From: Phragmites australis
Taxonomy: Eukaryota; Streptophyta; Magnoliopsida; Poales; Poaceae
Reading direction: 5' to 3'
Length of the DNA stretch: 64,000 nucleotides
Assembly: GCF_958298935.1 (NCBI RefSeq)
Contig: NC_084931.1
Span: 14,597,334 to 14,661,333, forward strand
In this document: in pieces, positions 35,263 through 45,602 of the stretch
Layout: each line of letters begins with the position of its first letter
Position numbering within the stretch: position 1 is the stretch's first letter
Notes under the pieces: generated by a model
Database searches by the model: none
The model's input: only the letters and a program-made list of their open reading frames with translations
Told to the model about the DNA's origin: nothing
Position numbers and translations under genes: made by a program

Positions 35263-37089
35263 AATTTGTTTCCAATAAGCCGATGACCAAGCTTACTGAG
35301 AAGGGTGTTCCTTTTATGTGCGTATACATGGAAGACATTATGCACACCACTCATAGAATCTGGTAACTGTAGACGGTAAGCCAAACTACCAACTCGAGCT
35401 GTGATGACAAAAGGTCCAATGTACCTCGGGCTAATCCCTGTAGTGCCAAATCGAATAACACCCTTTGTGGGCGATACTCTGAGGAGAACCTGGTCACCTA
35501 CCACAAACTCCAGCTCACGTCTCCTCACATCTGCATAACTCTTCTGTCGGCTCTGAGCGGCCAACATGTTCTACCGTATCTCCCACACTTTCTCGGCAGT
35601 CTGCTGAACGATCTCAGGACCAAGCACAGCCCTCTCACTAGATGAATCCCAACAGAGGGGGGGGGGAAACACACTTCCTGCCATACAAAGCCTCATATGG
35701 AGCCATCTTAATGCTAGCATGATAACTGTTATTATAGGCAAACTCCACCAAAGCAAGGTGATCCTCCCAACTGCCCTTCCAAGAAAGGACACAAGCACGT
35801 AGCATATCCTCCAAGGTCTGAATAGTCCACTCGGACTGCCCATCTGTCTGAGGATGGAAAGCGGTACTCAAAGAAAGCTTAGTGCCCATAGCACTCTGAA
35901 GGCTCTGCCAAAACTTCGATACAATCTTGGTGTCTCGATCTGATACAATCGACTTAGGCACACCATGCAACCTCACCACTTCCTTGATATACAAGGGAAC
36001 TAAATCCTGAGCTGAACTCGTCGTCTTCATAGGAATGAAATGCGTGGACTTAGTGAGCCTGTCCACAACAACCCATATGGCATCCCTACCACAAGGCGAT
36101 CGGGGTAAACTAACCACAAAGTCCATAGCGATATGCTCCCATTTCCACTCGGGAACCTCTAAAGACTGAAGCAACCCTGCAGGCCTCTTATGCTCGGCCT
36201 TTACCTGTTGACATGCACCACAAGCTGCCACATACTCGGCAATATCAACCTTCATCCTTTTCCACCAGAAGCTCCGCTTTAGATCTCTGTACATCTTAGT
36301 CTCACCAGGATGAATTGTATATGGAGTCCGATAAGCCTCTCTCAAGATGTCCATCTTCACATCTGACTTCTGTGGCACACAAAGACGTCCTCTGAAACGG
36401 ACTACATCATGCTCATCGATACTGAACTCCCAAGGTCTGCCATCTGCAATCCTTTTGCGAACCTCCTGAATCAAGCGGTCATGTTGCTGTGCCTCACGCA
36501 CTCTCTCGAGTATGGGTGACTGAATGATCAACTGGGTCTCCTCTCTTCTAGTGCCTGCATAGCAAAAGAAAATACCCATACGATCCAATTCTGCAACCAA
36601 AGGCATCACTGTCTTAGGAACACCCGTCCTGCTTAGGGCATCTGCCACCACATTAGCCTTCCCAGGGTGATACTGGATCGTCAGATCATAATCCTTTATC
36701 AACTCAAGCCATCTACGCCGCCTCAAATTCAGCTCCTTCTGAGTAAAGATATACTTGAGGCTTTTATGATCAGTAAAGATATCACAAGACTCACCATAGA
36801 GATAATGCCTCCAAGACTTCAAAGCAAACACCACTGCAGCCAACTCTAGATCATGGGTAGGATAGTTCCTCTCATGGTTCTTCAATTGTCGGGAAGAATA
36901 AGCAATTACTTTACCATCCTGCATAAGCACACAACCAAGACCAATACGAGAAGCATCCGTATACACCGTGAAGCACTTGCCGCTCTCAGGCAAAACTAGA
37001 ATAGGAGCATTCACCAACTTATCCTTCAGAGTCCGGAAATTGGTCTCACAATCATCAGTCCACATTGTTAACATGACTTCTTCATCCAT
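35263..37089 (-). pseudogene. Gypsy (Tekay-like) RNase H, integrase and GPF region, broken
   Basis: The minus strand reads RNase H ([29 protein letters not shown]), then an HHCC integrase ([28 protein letters not shown]) and a DDE core ([30 protein letters not shown]), all catalytic acids present. It continues in a second frame to VGDQVLLRV and SPRYIGPF. A run of G at 35655-35665 shifts the frame after YGRKC, and a stop (CGG TAG) follows at about 35574. RT, protease and gag are missing at the right edge. At the left edge the chromodomain part is replaced by copia sequence. It is similar to, but not the same copy as, the element at 53118-64000. Confidence 0.88.
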
Positions 37090-37129
37090 CCTTCCATGCT
37101 TTGCTTGACCTCTACATGCACAGCTAGAA

Positions 37130-38010
37130 TCACCCTTGACTCTGCCTAGCCTCCTCTAACATCTGGCACCAAGCACCCTACTTGGCCCCGATCATCCTGC
37201 CATCTGCCGTCAAGTTGTATCCATCACCTTCACATCATAAGACAAGCACACACATATCTCCAACTCCATTATATATTAGTCCATAATCAAAATCCTCAGT
37301 CAATACACATGTCAAAAAATCATGAACGTCGGATGATCTGGTATTCATAGCTTCTGAGTGTCGGGCCATCCAGTGTGTACTTCTTCTCTAGACCAGCCAT
37401 CTTGCAACCTCTCTGAAAAAAATACTCCGGTGTAGCTTCCGACGTTCTTCCCTTTGAACGTTGGACCATCCAGCGAGTACAAGTCCACCAGAGCCAGTTT
37501 GCAACCTCTCTACAAGAAAAGCTCTAGCGTTCACTTTACTCCAGCACCGGACCATTCGGTGTGCACTTCAATCTTTGCTTCTGGGACAAAATACTCTGGC
37601 ATGTACATTTACCCATCGCTGGATCATCTGGTGCATGTAAGTCTACTAGAGCCAATTTGCAACCTGTCTAGAAGAAATGCTTCGGCGTGTATTGTTGTCC
37701 ATCACCGGACCATCCGGCGTGTACATCAGTTTTTGCTTCTGAGTTGAAAAGCTCTAGCGTGAACCTCTTCTGAACGATGGACCTTCCAGCGTGTACAAAT
37801 TTCCAAGTGTCGGATCATCCGGCGTGTAAAATTTTCTGGACTCAAGGAGAAACATGCCAACTCCACTTCTCTCTGCAACTTTTGTTATCCATGATCATAA
37901 TTGCAACACATATACATGCTCGTGCAATCCTGAAATCAACAAACTAAAATCACAATATTATCAATCACTGATCACATATAAACCAAGGCATATTTCTACT
38001 TGGTTTCTCA
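37130..38010 (-). repeat. 3' LTR of the SIRE-like copia element
   Basis: On the minus strand it begins TGAGAAACCAAG just after a polypurine tract. It contains five or six imperfect units with a CACGCCGGATGGTCCGGTG-type palindrome (37320-37830). The far (left) end is not clear and lies between 37090 and 37200. Confidence 0.6.
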
Positions 38011-38025
38011 ATCTCCCCCTTGATG
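38011..38025 (-). promoter_or_regulatory. Polypurine tract of the SIRE-like copia element
   Basis: The minus strand reads CATCAAGGGGGAGAT right before the TGAGAAACC LTR start. This wording is usual for SIRE/Maximus elements of grasses. Confidence 0.7.
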
Positions 38026-38523
38026 AGCGCATTGACAACCCTCAAAGTACAAATATTTTGGTTTGAAGAAGTTCAACAAGAAAAGCGCATCCAAGTGACC
38101 AAAAACTCAAGAAAAAACAAAAGATGTCACTTGGCATAAGAAGGATTGCAAAAGATCAAAGAGAGGCAAAGACAAGCCAAATAAGCAAAAGCTCCCCCTT
38201 GATGGATGCACAGTTTTCATTATGCAAGATTCTTCTTCTTTGTGATTTAGTGCATAAGTTCTCTCCCTTTGGCAATGCAAACATCAAAGGTCAAAAACGC
38301 CATTAAGGGCATGAATATGCAAACCTAATGAGCTTTCAGAAGTATACCATAAAGAATTTGCACAAGCTAGAAATATCAAAGAGCTATGGAGAGTAGAATG
38401 TGGAGCTAACAATCGCATAATGACTCAAAAAGAGATAGTGACATAAGAGCATGAAGCTTCATAAGCTAATCCTGAATAATTTTTGGCGTATTTAAGTTCA
38501 AGTAGCTGAATCATGTTAAAAGT
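38026..38523 (-). other. Post-pol region of the SIRE-like element, part 1
   Basis: This is AT-rich non-coding sequence between pol and the 3' LTR. It continues at 49916 after the Tat insertion. Confidence 0.6.
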
Positions 38524-38950
38524 GACCATGTCGGAGAGTGAACTCCTGTCGCAGGGATCCCGAGAGACCCCTTTTTAGAGATTCGGCCGGGGGGATGATC
38601 CTAGAAAAGCTTGCACGGGAAATGAGCGGAAAAGGAAATAAAATGCGATGGCTTGCGGGGACACCGGGTTTTTGGACAGGTTCGGGCCGCGCGGAGGCGT
38701 AACACCCTACTCCTGTATGAGTGTTATATCTATCCTTGAAGGAGATCCTTCAAGGGTATATCTGGTTCTCGAGGGAGAGCTGTTTACAAAGAGCAGGAGG
38801 CTCTTATGTTCTAGCTAGCTGGTTTCTTGATTGTCTTGTGATCGGGGGTGGTGATTTCTTGTTCTTCGACTGACCTCTTGTTTTTCTCTTGTCCTCCTCT
38901 TTTTCGTTGTTCGTCTCTCCGTCCCCTTCTTGGTGCCCCCCTTCTTTTTC

Positions 38951-38957
38951 TTTTATA
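38951..38957 (-). promoter_or_regulatory. TATA box of the Tat LTR (left copy)
   Basis: The minus strand reads CTATAAAAG within a purine-rich stretch. The same box occurs at 48528-48534 in the right LTR, which drives the element. It places the hairpin array in U3, upstream of the start of transcription. Confidence 0.65.
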
Positions 38958-39451
38958 GATGCGCCGACCTCGACATATCCTGAATGGGAAAGAGGGGACG
39001 CGAGTGCCCAGGTGCCACGGAGAAAGGTCTAATCATTTCACTTTGGCGAAGTGACAGGGGCGGTGGAGGAAGGCGGCGCGCATTCGACCACTAGCCGCTG
39101 CGGAAGCTTCGGGGTGCCATAAAAAAAAAGCCCACCGGACAGCCTCAGAGGTGCCCGGTGCGTCCACTCTGTCTTGTTCTCCTGCCAGGGCAGGGTGGCA
39201 GGCCGAGTGCTTCGATTCTGGTAACGTTATCCCGAGGTGCGCAAGTGGAAACGGGACGGGACCCGTGCATTTAATGAACCCACGCCCCCCAGCCAGGGCA
39301 TGGCCGGGTCTGACACTGGGGCGTGGGCAGCCGAGAATGTCAGGATGTCAGAATGCCAGGCCACGCGCGCCTATTAAATGCGGCATCGGGCCCTTGACTG
39401 GATGATACTCTGGCGACGGGGCCCTTTGAGTCTTTGAACGATCATGCGCGA

Positions 39452-40170
39452 ACCTTCTGGGGACCGAGTCCCCGGGGGCTGCCACGTGCAGCCCCGAGCA
39501 CTATTTCCCGAGCATCTTGGGGGGACCTTCGGGGCACCGAGTCCTCGGGGGCTGCCACGTGCAGCCCCGAGCACCCTCTCCCGAGTACTTCAGTGAGACC
39601 TTCGGGGCACCGAGTCCTCGCAGGCTGCCACGTGCAGCCCCGAGCACCCTCTCCCGAGCACTTTAGAGGGACCTTCGGGGCACCGAGTCCTCGGGGGCTG
39701 CCACGCGCAGCCCCGAGCACCCTCTCCCGAGTACTTGAGTGAGACCTTCGGGGCGCCGAGTCCTCGCGGGCTGCCACGTGCAGCCCCGAGCACCCTCTCC
39801 CGAGTACTTGAGTGAGACCTTCGGGGCACCGAGTCCTCACGGGCTGCCACGTGCAGCCCCGAGCACCCTCTCCCGAGTACTTGAGTGAGACCTTCGGGGC
39901 ACCGAGTCCTCGCGGGCTGCCACGTGCAGCCCCGAGCACCCTCTCCCGAGTACTTGAGTGAGACCTTCGGGGCACCGAGTCCTCGCGGGCTGCCACGTGC
40001 AGCCCCGAGCACCCTCTCCCGAGTACTTGAGTGAGACCTTCGGGGCACCGAGTCCTCGCGGGCTGCCACGTGCAGCCCCGAGCACCCTCTCCCGAGCACT
40101 TTAGAGGGACCTTCGGGGCACCGAGTCCTCGGGGGCTGCCACGCGCAGCCCCGAGCACCCTCTCCCGAGT
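39452..40170 (-). repeat. Tandem array of 73-bp G-box hairpin units (10 copies)
   Basis: Units start ACCTTCGGGGCACCGAG and contain GGGCTGCCACGTGCAGCCC, a 7-bp stem around CACGT that includes the palindrome CACGTG. In units with CTCGGGGGCTGC the stem extends to about 11 bp with one bulge. Three units have variant cores (for example CACGCG). The period of 73 is not a multiple of 3, so long minus-strand reading frames over the array are by-products. Confidence 0.95.
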
Positions 40171-40260
40171 CTCTGCTTTTACCTTGCAGGGTGGTGATAT
40201 GTGGTGGGCGGCCGGTTTGGCCTCGGGACTTAGGGACCCCTGGTTCTAAATACACCGACA

Positions 40261-40277
40261 GTAGCCCCCGGGCCCGT
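40261..40277 (-). promoter_or_regulatory. Polypurine tract of the Tat element
   Basis: The minus strand reads ACGGGCCCGGGGGCTAC directly before the TGTCGG LTR start. The related element has similar sequence at 55884. Confidence 0.55.
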
Positions 40278-40617
40278 TTGGCAGCCGATGGGACAGAGAC
40301 TGCGAATGGGCCCTTCGTCGCGACCGAGGTCAAGGCGGGCCGAATGCCACGCGGCAAGCTTTCCGGAGGTGGCCCCTGCGGTTTCTAGACATCAAGCAGA
40401 CCCCAACGGGCAAATGAGTGGACGCGTGTCCATACAACTTCCGAGGGGTGTGATAATCATACGGGCGGCCCGTGCGGTTGCCGCGCAGATCGAGGAAAAT
40501 ACGCCTGGCAAAATGCTGACATCGCGCGATCGGCGGGAGATTCGCCTGTCAGTTGCGTCGATCGAGGCGACACTTCGCCGAGCGAACCGTCGGGGCGGCA
40601 GTTTTTGAATTTTGAGA

Positions 40618-40624
40618 TATAAAA
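40618..40624 (+). promoter_or_regulatory. TATA box of the antisense gene in the Tat element
   Basis: TATAAAA in gagatataaaagggg lies 125 bp upstream of the ATG at 40743. The related element has TATAAAAA at 56235 in the same place relative to its LTR (352 versus 358 bp from the LTR edge). Confidence 0.7.
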
Positions 40625-40742
40625 GGGGGGAAGGATCGGTCCGTTCCCTTTTTTCACGCTCCCTCGCACTCGCGCTTCTGCTTCCTTCGTGCTTCTACTT
40701 TTCTCTCTCCTTTCACCGAAAATCACCCTCTTCTCCGACGAG

Positions 40743-43700
40743 ATGTCGAAGGTCGGAGGGGGACGCCGGGATCGGGCTCCGATCAGCGTTTTGCCGGAGT
40801 CTCGCCTGAGGAATGAGGAGGCGGCGGACAAAATTAGGAAGCTGCTGGTGCCGGAGGGTCAGGAAGGCGCTGTGGCGGTGAAGCCGGCAACTCTGACGCC
40901 GGCGACGACCGTTCCCGGACGAACGGTCCTCTTCACCTCCTTCGTGGCGGCGGGGCTGGTGCCGCCGTTCTCCGCATTCTTCATGCAAGTGCTGGAGACT
41001 TACGGCATCCAGATGGCGCACCTGAGCCCCAACTCCGTCGTGGCGCTGGCGGTCTTCGCCCATCTCTGCGAAATGTTCGTGGGGGTGGTGCCGTCGGCGA
41101 CGCTGCTTCGCCATTTCTTCGTCCTTCGACCGGTGGGGAAGAAGAGGGGGCACTCCACGGCGGATGTTGCGGGGTGCTGCAACCTTTGGCTTCGGGAAGG
41201 CCTGGGGGACCAATATATCCCCCAAGTGGTGCGCAGCAAGTGGGAGGAGTGGCGACGGGACTGGTTCTTTGTCGACACCGACCCCCACGAGCGGCTCGAA
41301 CTGCCAGAGAAGGCGGCGGAACCTCGGCGATCGACATGGGAGGCGCCGCCGCCAGAAGATGCGAGGCTAAAGCCGGTGCTGGAGCGCATCCTGGAGCTGC
41401 GCGAGTCCGGGCTAACCTCCGTTATGGTGGTCGCGGACTTCCTGCGACGTCGACTGGCGCCTTTGCGGGAGCGGGCCCGGCCAAGCTGGTTCTACACCGG
41501 GCCGGAGGACATCACCAGGACCCAGATCGGCGCGAGCTGGGATCTGGGGCAGGCGGAGCTGCGAGGGATGATCCGAGTGATCACCGGGTCGGAGGACATG
41601 AGCCGGGTGGAGCTTCCGTGGCCGGAGATGGCGCTCTGCGCCAATCCCGACCGGGTGGCTATCCTGAGGCGGCTGCCGGAGTTCGACGCCCAAGGGCCCG
41701 TGGACCGGCCAAGAAGTCGGAGTCCCGAGGCCTCCGAACTCCCCGGGCTGGAAGATCTCCTGGGCGAGGAGGGCGTTGGCAGCGCGGCGCAGGCCGGCGA
41801 CGGGGCTGCCGCAACCAGCAGCCGCCGCGCCGGAGAAGAGGCTGCCCCCGAAGCTGCCGCGGAGTCGACGCCGGGAGACCGGGGAAAAAGACCCCGGAAT
41901 TTGATCCTGCCGCCGGAGTCTCCGCCGTCGCCGACGGCAGCGGCGGCGTTCCCGGTGCTGGAGCCGCGCCTGGTGCGGATGGGGCCCGCGCCGATGCCTG
42001 CGACCACGCCGGCGACCTGCACGGCGGTGTCCGAGACTCGGGCGGCGGCACCCGAGGCCCGTGCTGTGGCCCAGCCGAGCCCCCAGCGGAAGAGGCGGCG
42101 GGAGGGGTCCGGACCGACGTCACCGGACCCGGACGTCCGGCTCCCAGCGGCCAAGTGGCGATATCGGTGAGTTATTTCTCTTGCTTTCCCATGGGTATTT
42201 TCGGCCCGAACTAAGTTTTGACTCTTTTACTTGTCTCCCGTAGGCCGGCCGCAGCCGTTGCGGCGTCGGAGAAGGAGCAGGCGCCAAGGGCGGAGCCGAA
42301 CCTGCCCGCCGCGCCAGCGCAGGCAAGTGTAGGAACGGCGGAGGCGCCGATTGACGTGGAGGCGTCAATCGACGGGGCGGCTGTGGGGAGAGAGGTAGTG
42401 GCGGCGACTACGGAAACGGCGCCGGCGGAGCCTACCCCGGGCGCGGAGAGCCCGGGGCGGAGAACAGTGGAGGCGGATGCCTCGTCGGGACCGGTGGCCA
42501 AGGCGGCTGATGCAGGAGCGCAGCCGCCGTCCGAGGCCTTGGTTCCGGAGGAGCCTACCCCGGTCAGTCAGAGCCCGGGGCGGATGGCGGCGCAGGGCCC
42601 GGCGGAGAGCTTGGCCCCCCTGGAGGGATCCGGCGGAGAAGCCCGGGAGCCCTCGGCGCTCGCGGTGCCCGGCCGGCCTACCGATCCCTTCTCGGCCGCC
42701 ATTGAAGGCGTCCGAGCTGCCGTCGAGCAGTTGGGCGCGGCGGTGGATGCCAAGGAGGGGGAGCTCGAAGCCGAGCGCGCCCGCCTGGCACTGGAGAGGG
42801 CGCAGCTGGCCGGCGCCCGAGAGGAGGCCCGTGCGGCAACCGTGCGGGAGCAAAAACTCCTTGATGACATCCGCGCGGGAGCCGCGCGGGAACTTGAAGA
42901 CGCCGCCCGCCTGGCCGAGGCGTCGAGGCGGCAGGCTGCCGATGCCCTTGCCAGGATGGGGCAGGCGCAGGTGAGGGAGGCGGCGGTCACGTCCCGGGAG
43001 CGGCTTGCAGAGGAGCGGCAGGCCGAGCTGGCCCGCCGAGAGGGCGCGGTCGAGAAGACGCGCGCCGACCTCCAGCGCTGGGAAGACGACCTCCAGAGGA
43101 TCAGAGGAGAAATCAAGCGCTGGGAAGAAGACGTCTCCATCCGGGAAGTGGACAACGCGCTGTCTGCGTCTGACCTCGGAGCCCGGGAGGACTCGGTGGT
43201 CCAGCAGGAGGAGGCGCTGGCCCGGCGGGAGAGTGAGCTGAGTCGCCGGGAAGGCGAGCTGAGTCGCCGGGAAGGCGAGGCAGCTGCCGCGGCGGCCGCC
43301 GCGGCTACCAGGGCGGAAGAGAATGCGAAACACGAGGCGGAACTGACCGCCCGTGAACAAGCCCTGTCTGAGGTGGTGGCCAAGGCGAAGCAGGATGCTG
43401 CCCCTGCCGCAGCTGGCGGTTCTTCTGGTCCGGCCGGGGACCAGGGACTTGAGGCACAGCTGCGGGTCGCCAAGGAGAAGCTCGAGGCGGCCTTCGTCTC
43501 GCGGGTTAACCTGGTGCAGATGCTGGAGGATATACTCCGGCGGATGCGACGGGCCATGGAGAAAGGCGGCCTTGGGCGGCTCGTCGGCGATACGAAGGGC
43601 GACGGCCCCGCGCGGCAAGTGCTGGAGCTGCAGCAAGTCTGCGAGCGCCTTGAGACCCTGCCTTGGGCAGTCCAGGAGCTCGCCGCCCGGGAGGGACGCG

Positions 43701-43933
43701 GCCTGGCTCATGCCGTGGCCGAGCATGTCTTGGCCTGCTATCGAAGCAGGGACCCGAACTTCCCGCTGGAGCCGGCGCGGGAGGGAGTGGTCGAGGCTGA
43801 GGAGGAGGCCGCCCGGGCAGCGGTTAGCAGTACCGCCTCTGCGGTGGCGGCCGGCTTCAGGCGGGAGGTGCCACCATCGCCAGCCCCCGGGGACGACTCA
43901 GAAGACTCAGCCGACGCCTCTGCCGCAGACTAG
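40743..43933 (+). CDS. Antisense two-exon gene of the Tat element (putative gypsy-type transposon domain, coiled coil)
   Basis: Exons 40743-42166 and 42244-43933 are joined across a 77-bp GT-AG intron (cg|gtgagt ... cccgtag|g) that keeps the frame, giving 1037 aa. The N-terminus (MSKVGGGRRDRAPI) leads to a domain with PGRTVLFTSFVAAGLVPPFSAFFMQVLE, HLSPNSVVALAVFAHLCEMFVGV and LLRHFFVLRPV. That domain matches the plant family called putative gypsy-type transposon (Transposase_28). A Pro/Ala-rich linker follows. Exon 2 holds a long charged coiled coil (about residues 640-880, rich in E, R, A, with RREGELSRREGE repeats) and an acidic C-terminus. It is transcribed against the retrotransposon and has its own TATA box. 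The function is unknown; extra ORFs, some antisense, are known in Tat elements. A gag-like structural or regulatory role is only a guess. Confidence 0.88.
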
Positions 43934-45602
43934 GCCGTCGGCGCCCTTATCTTTTTTGTTGCAGATGTAGGAGCGAACCTTTAGAAAAAGCTTTGTCCAG
44001 GTCTTGCGAATATAATGGCAGCTTTTCCTTGGGCTCGAAACTCCAATTTCTTTTGTATGCTGGAGGTTTCTTTCCGGCGCTCTGTCTGGAAGTCCCGAGG
44101 AGTACTCAGTCGGGCCGCTCCCGACCTTTCCATCCCCGAAAAACGAAGTAGTTGTAGTCGCTGGTGTGTGTTGGCGCAGCCAGCTTTTAAGCTCTCGTGA
44201 GTCCGCACTGCCTAGCTTAAGAAACAAAGACATAGACTCCTTGCTCGGGAGATAGAACAGCCCTGTCCGGAACACGCCGTGCCCTGTGAACACCTTTTCA
44301 CCTTGCGACCACTCAGCCGGTAGATGGGAGACGCGTGCGAGCGAGAATGTGACCAAGAGTCCTCGCGGTCCGGTGGTGCCCGGGCTCAAGAAAGGGCCGG
44401 ACCGAGTACTGACAGCCTGCCCCCAAGGCCTGAGCTCCGGACTACTCGAGCAGCTCGAGTGATAGGATTACCCAGGGCACCTGAGGACCCGGTAGAGCTC
44501 GGGGTCCTTAAGAGCGGACCGACCACCACGACCACCACGAAGGGCTTCGGTCGAACGTTATCGCACGCACGGTACTCCTTTCTACGAACCGCTCTGTCGT
44601 TCTAGAAAAAGGCCGACACGCGGCAGGGTTTGTTCACGGGCCAGGAGACCACCTCACCGAGCAGATTAAAGTGCGAGAGCCCCCGAGAATGACTCGGGAA
44701 CATAAAGTTACTGAAAGCGGATTTGTTTGAATATAACCACTCACCGGGCAGCCGTCGGCCTTCCGGCCAGCCGACCCAGAAGGGGTTGATTCCAAGCCCG
44801 GGGGCCCGGGAACTTGATCCTTTCAACGGAGCGCCCGACCGCCCATGGGCATACGAGGCTCCTAGGGTCGGGTGATCTCGACCACCCAAGCCTAGGCGGT
44901 AGGACCACCCGAAGAACCCTGGGGGCCGACCAGAGACCGGGGCATTGAAGCCCTCGCGGCCGAGCTGCTTGTGATTGCTGTCCTGTGACTTGATAGAGAA
45001 AAAGTAGAATTTCTTTGTCTGGTGCGCTCTGTTAGTGCGGTACTTGCCTTAGACTGCTCTTGTTTTTTCGACCCGAGACCTCTCGAATACCCGAACCGGA
45101 AGACAAGGGCGGTCAGAGGCATAACCTAGAGGTCCTATGGTTCGGTGGCGCCCGGGTATGACAGGCCAGACCGAGCACCGACAGCTCGCTCCGGGGGCCT
45201 GAGCTCCGGCCTACTCGAGCAGCTCGAGTGATGGGATTACCCAGAGCGCCCCGAAACTCGGTTAGTACCCGGGAGCCCGTTACGACACCGAATACCACTG
45301 CCTACCATGTCGGACGTAAGTCAGTGGCGACTGCCCGCATGTATACCGATTGGGATTCTTTTATCAATGGGAAAAAACGAGAGAGCGAACTTTTTCTCGC
45401 ACAACCGAGCACCTCACCAGACAGGTTAAACATAGGGAATCCAGAGAAATAATTTGCCATAGTGATTGCTTTATTAAAATACTGAATGTACGATATTTAC
45501 AAGGTTGGGCGACAGCGATTTACCATACGGGGCGAAGCCTCCAGATTGCTCGGGCGAGGAGAAGCCCCCGGCCTTATCAACCTGAACCGCGAGCTTGACC
45601 AT
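43934..45602. other. Spacer between the antisense gene and integrase, with a duplicated palindrome block
   Basis: This non-coding spacer sits where the + gene and the - ORF converge. Two similar blocks (about 44365-44520 and 45125-45290) share cctgagctccgg-ctactcgagcagctcgagtgat. Each contains the palindrome ACTCGAGCAGCTCGAGT (7-bp stem). No coding region was found. Confidence 0.7.

Larger units (their letters stand above)
38529..40260 (-). repeat. 3' LTR of the Tat-lineage element
   Basis: This 1732-bp LTR comes first in + coordinates. It contains a minus-strand TATA box at 38951-38957 and a 10-unit hairpin array at 39452-40170. It is shorter than the other LTR by exactly one 73-bp unit. 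Confidence 0.95.

Noticed and set aside
39452..40170. CRISPR-like regular repeats
   Set aside because: The units are contiguous, without unique spacers. They lie in an LTR of a plant element and there are no cas genes.
39442..40357. Long minus-strand open frames over the 73-bp array (also 49167-49950)
   Set aside because: They arise from a tandem repeat lacking stops. The 73-bp period cycles through all three frames and the peptides are just repeated translations of the unit.
41174..43970. Other open frames (+2, +3 and minus) across the Tat antisense gene
   Set aside because: High GC keeps stops rare in all frames. Only the spliced frame matches a known domain and has splice sites and a TATA box.
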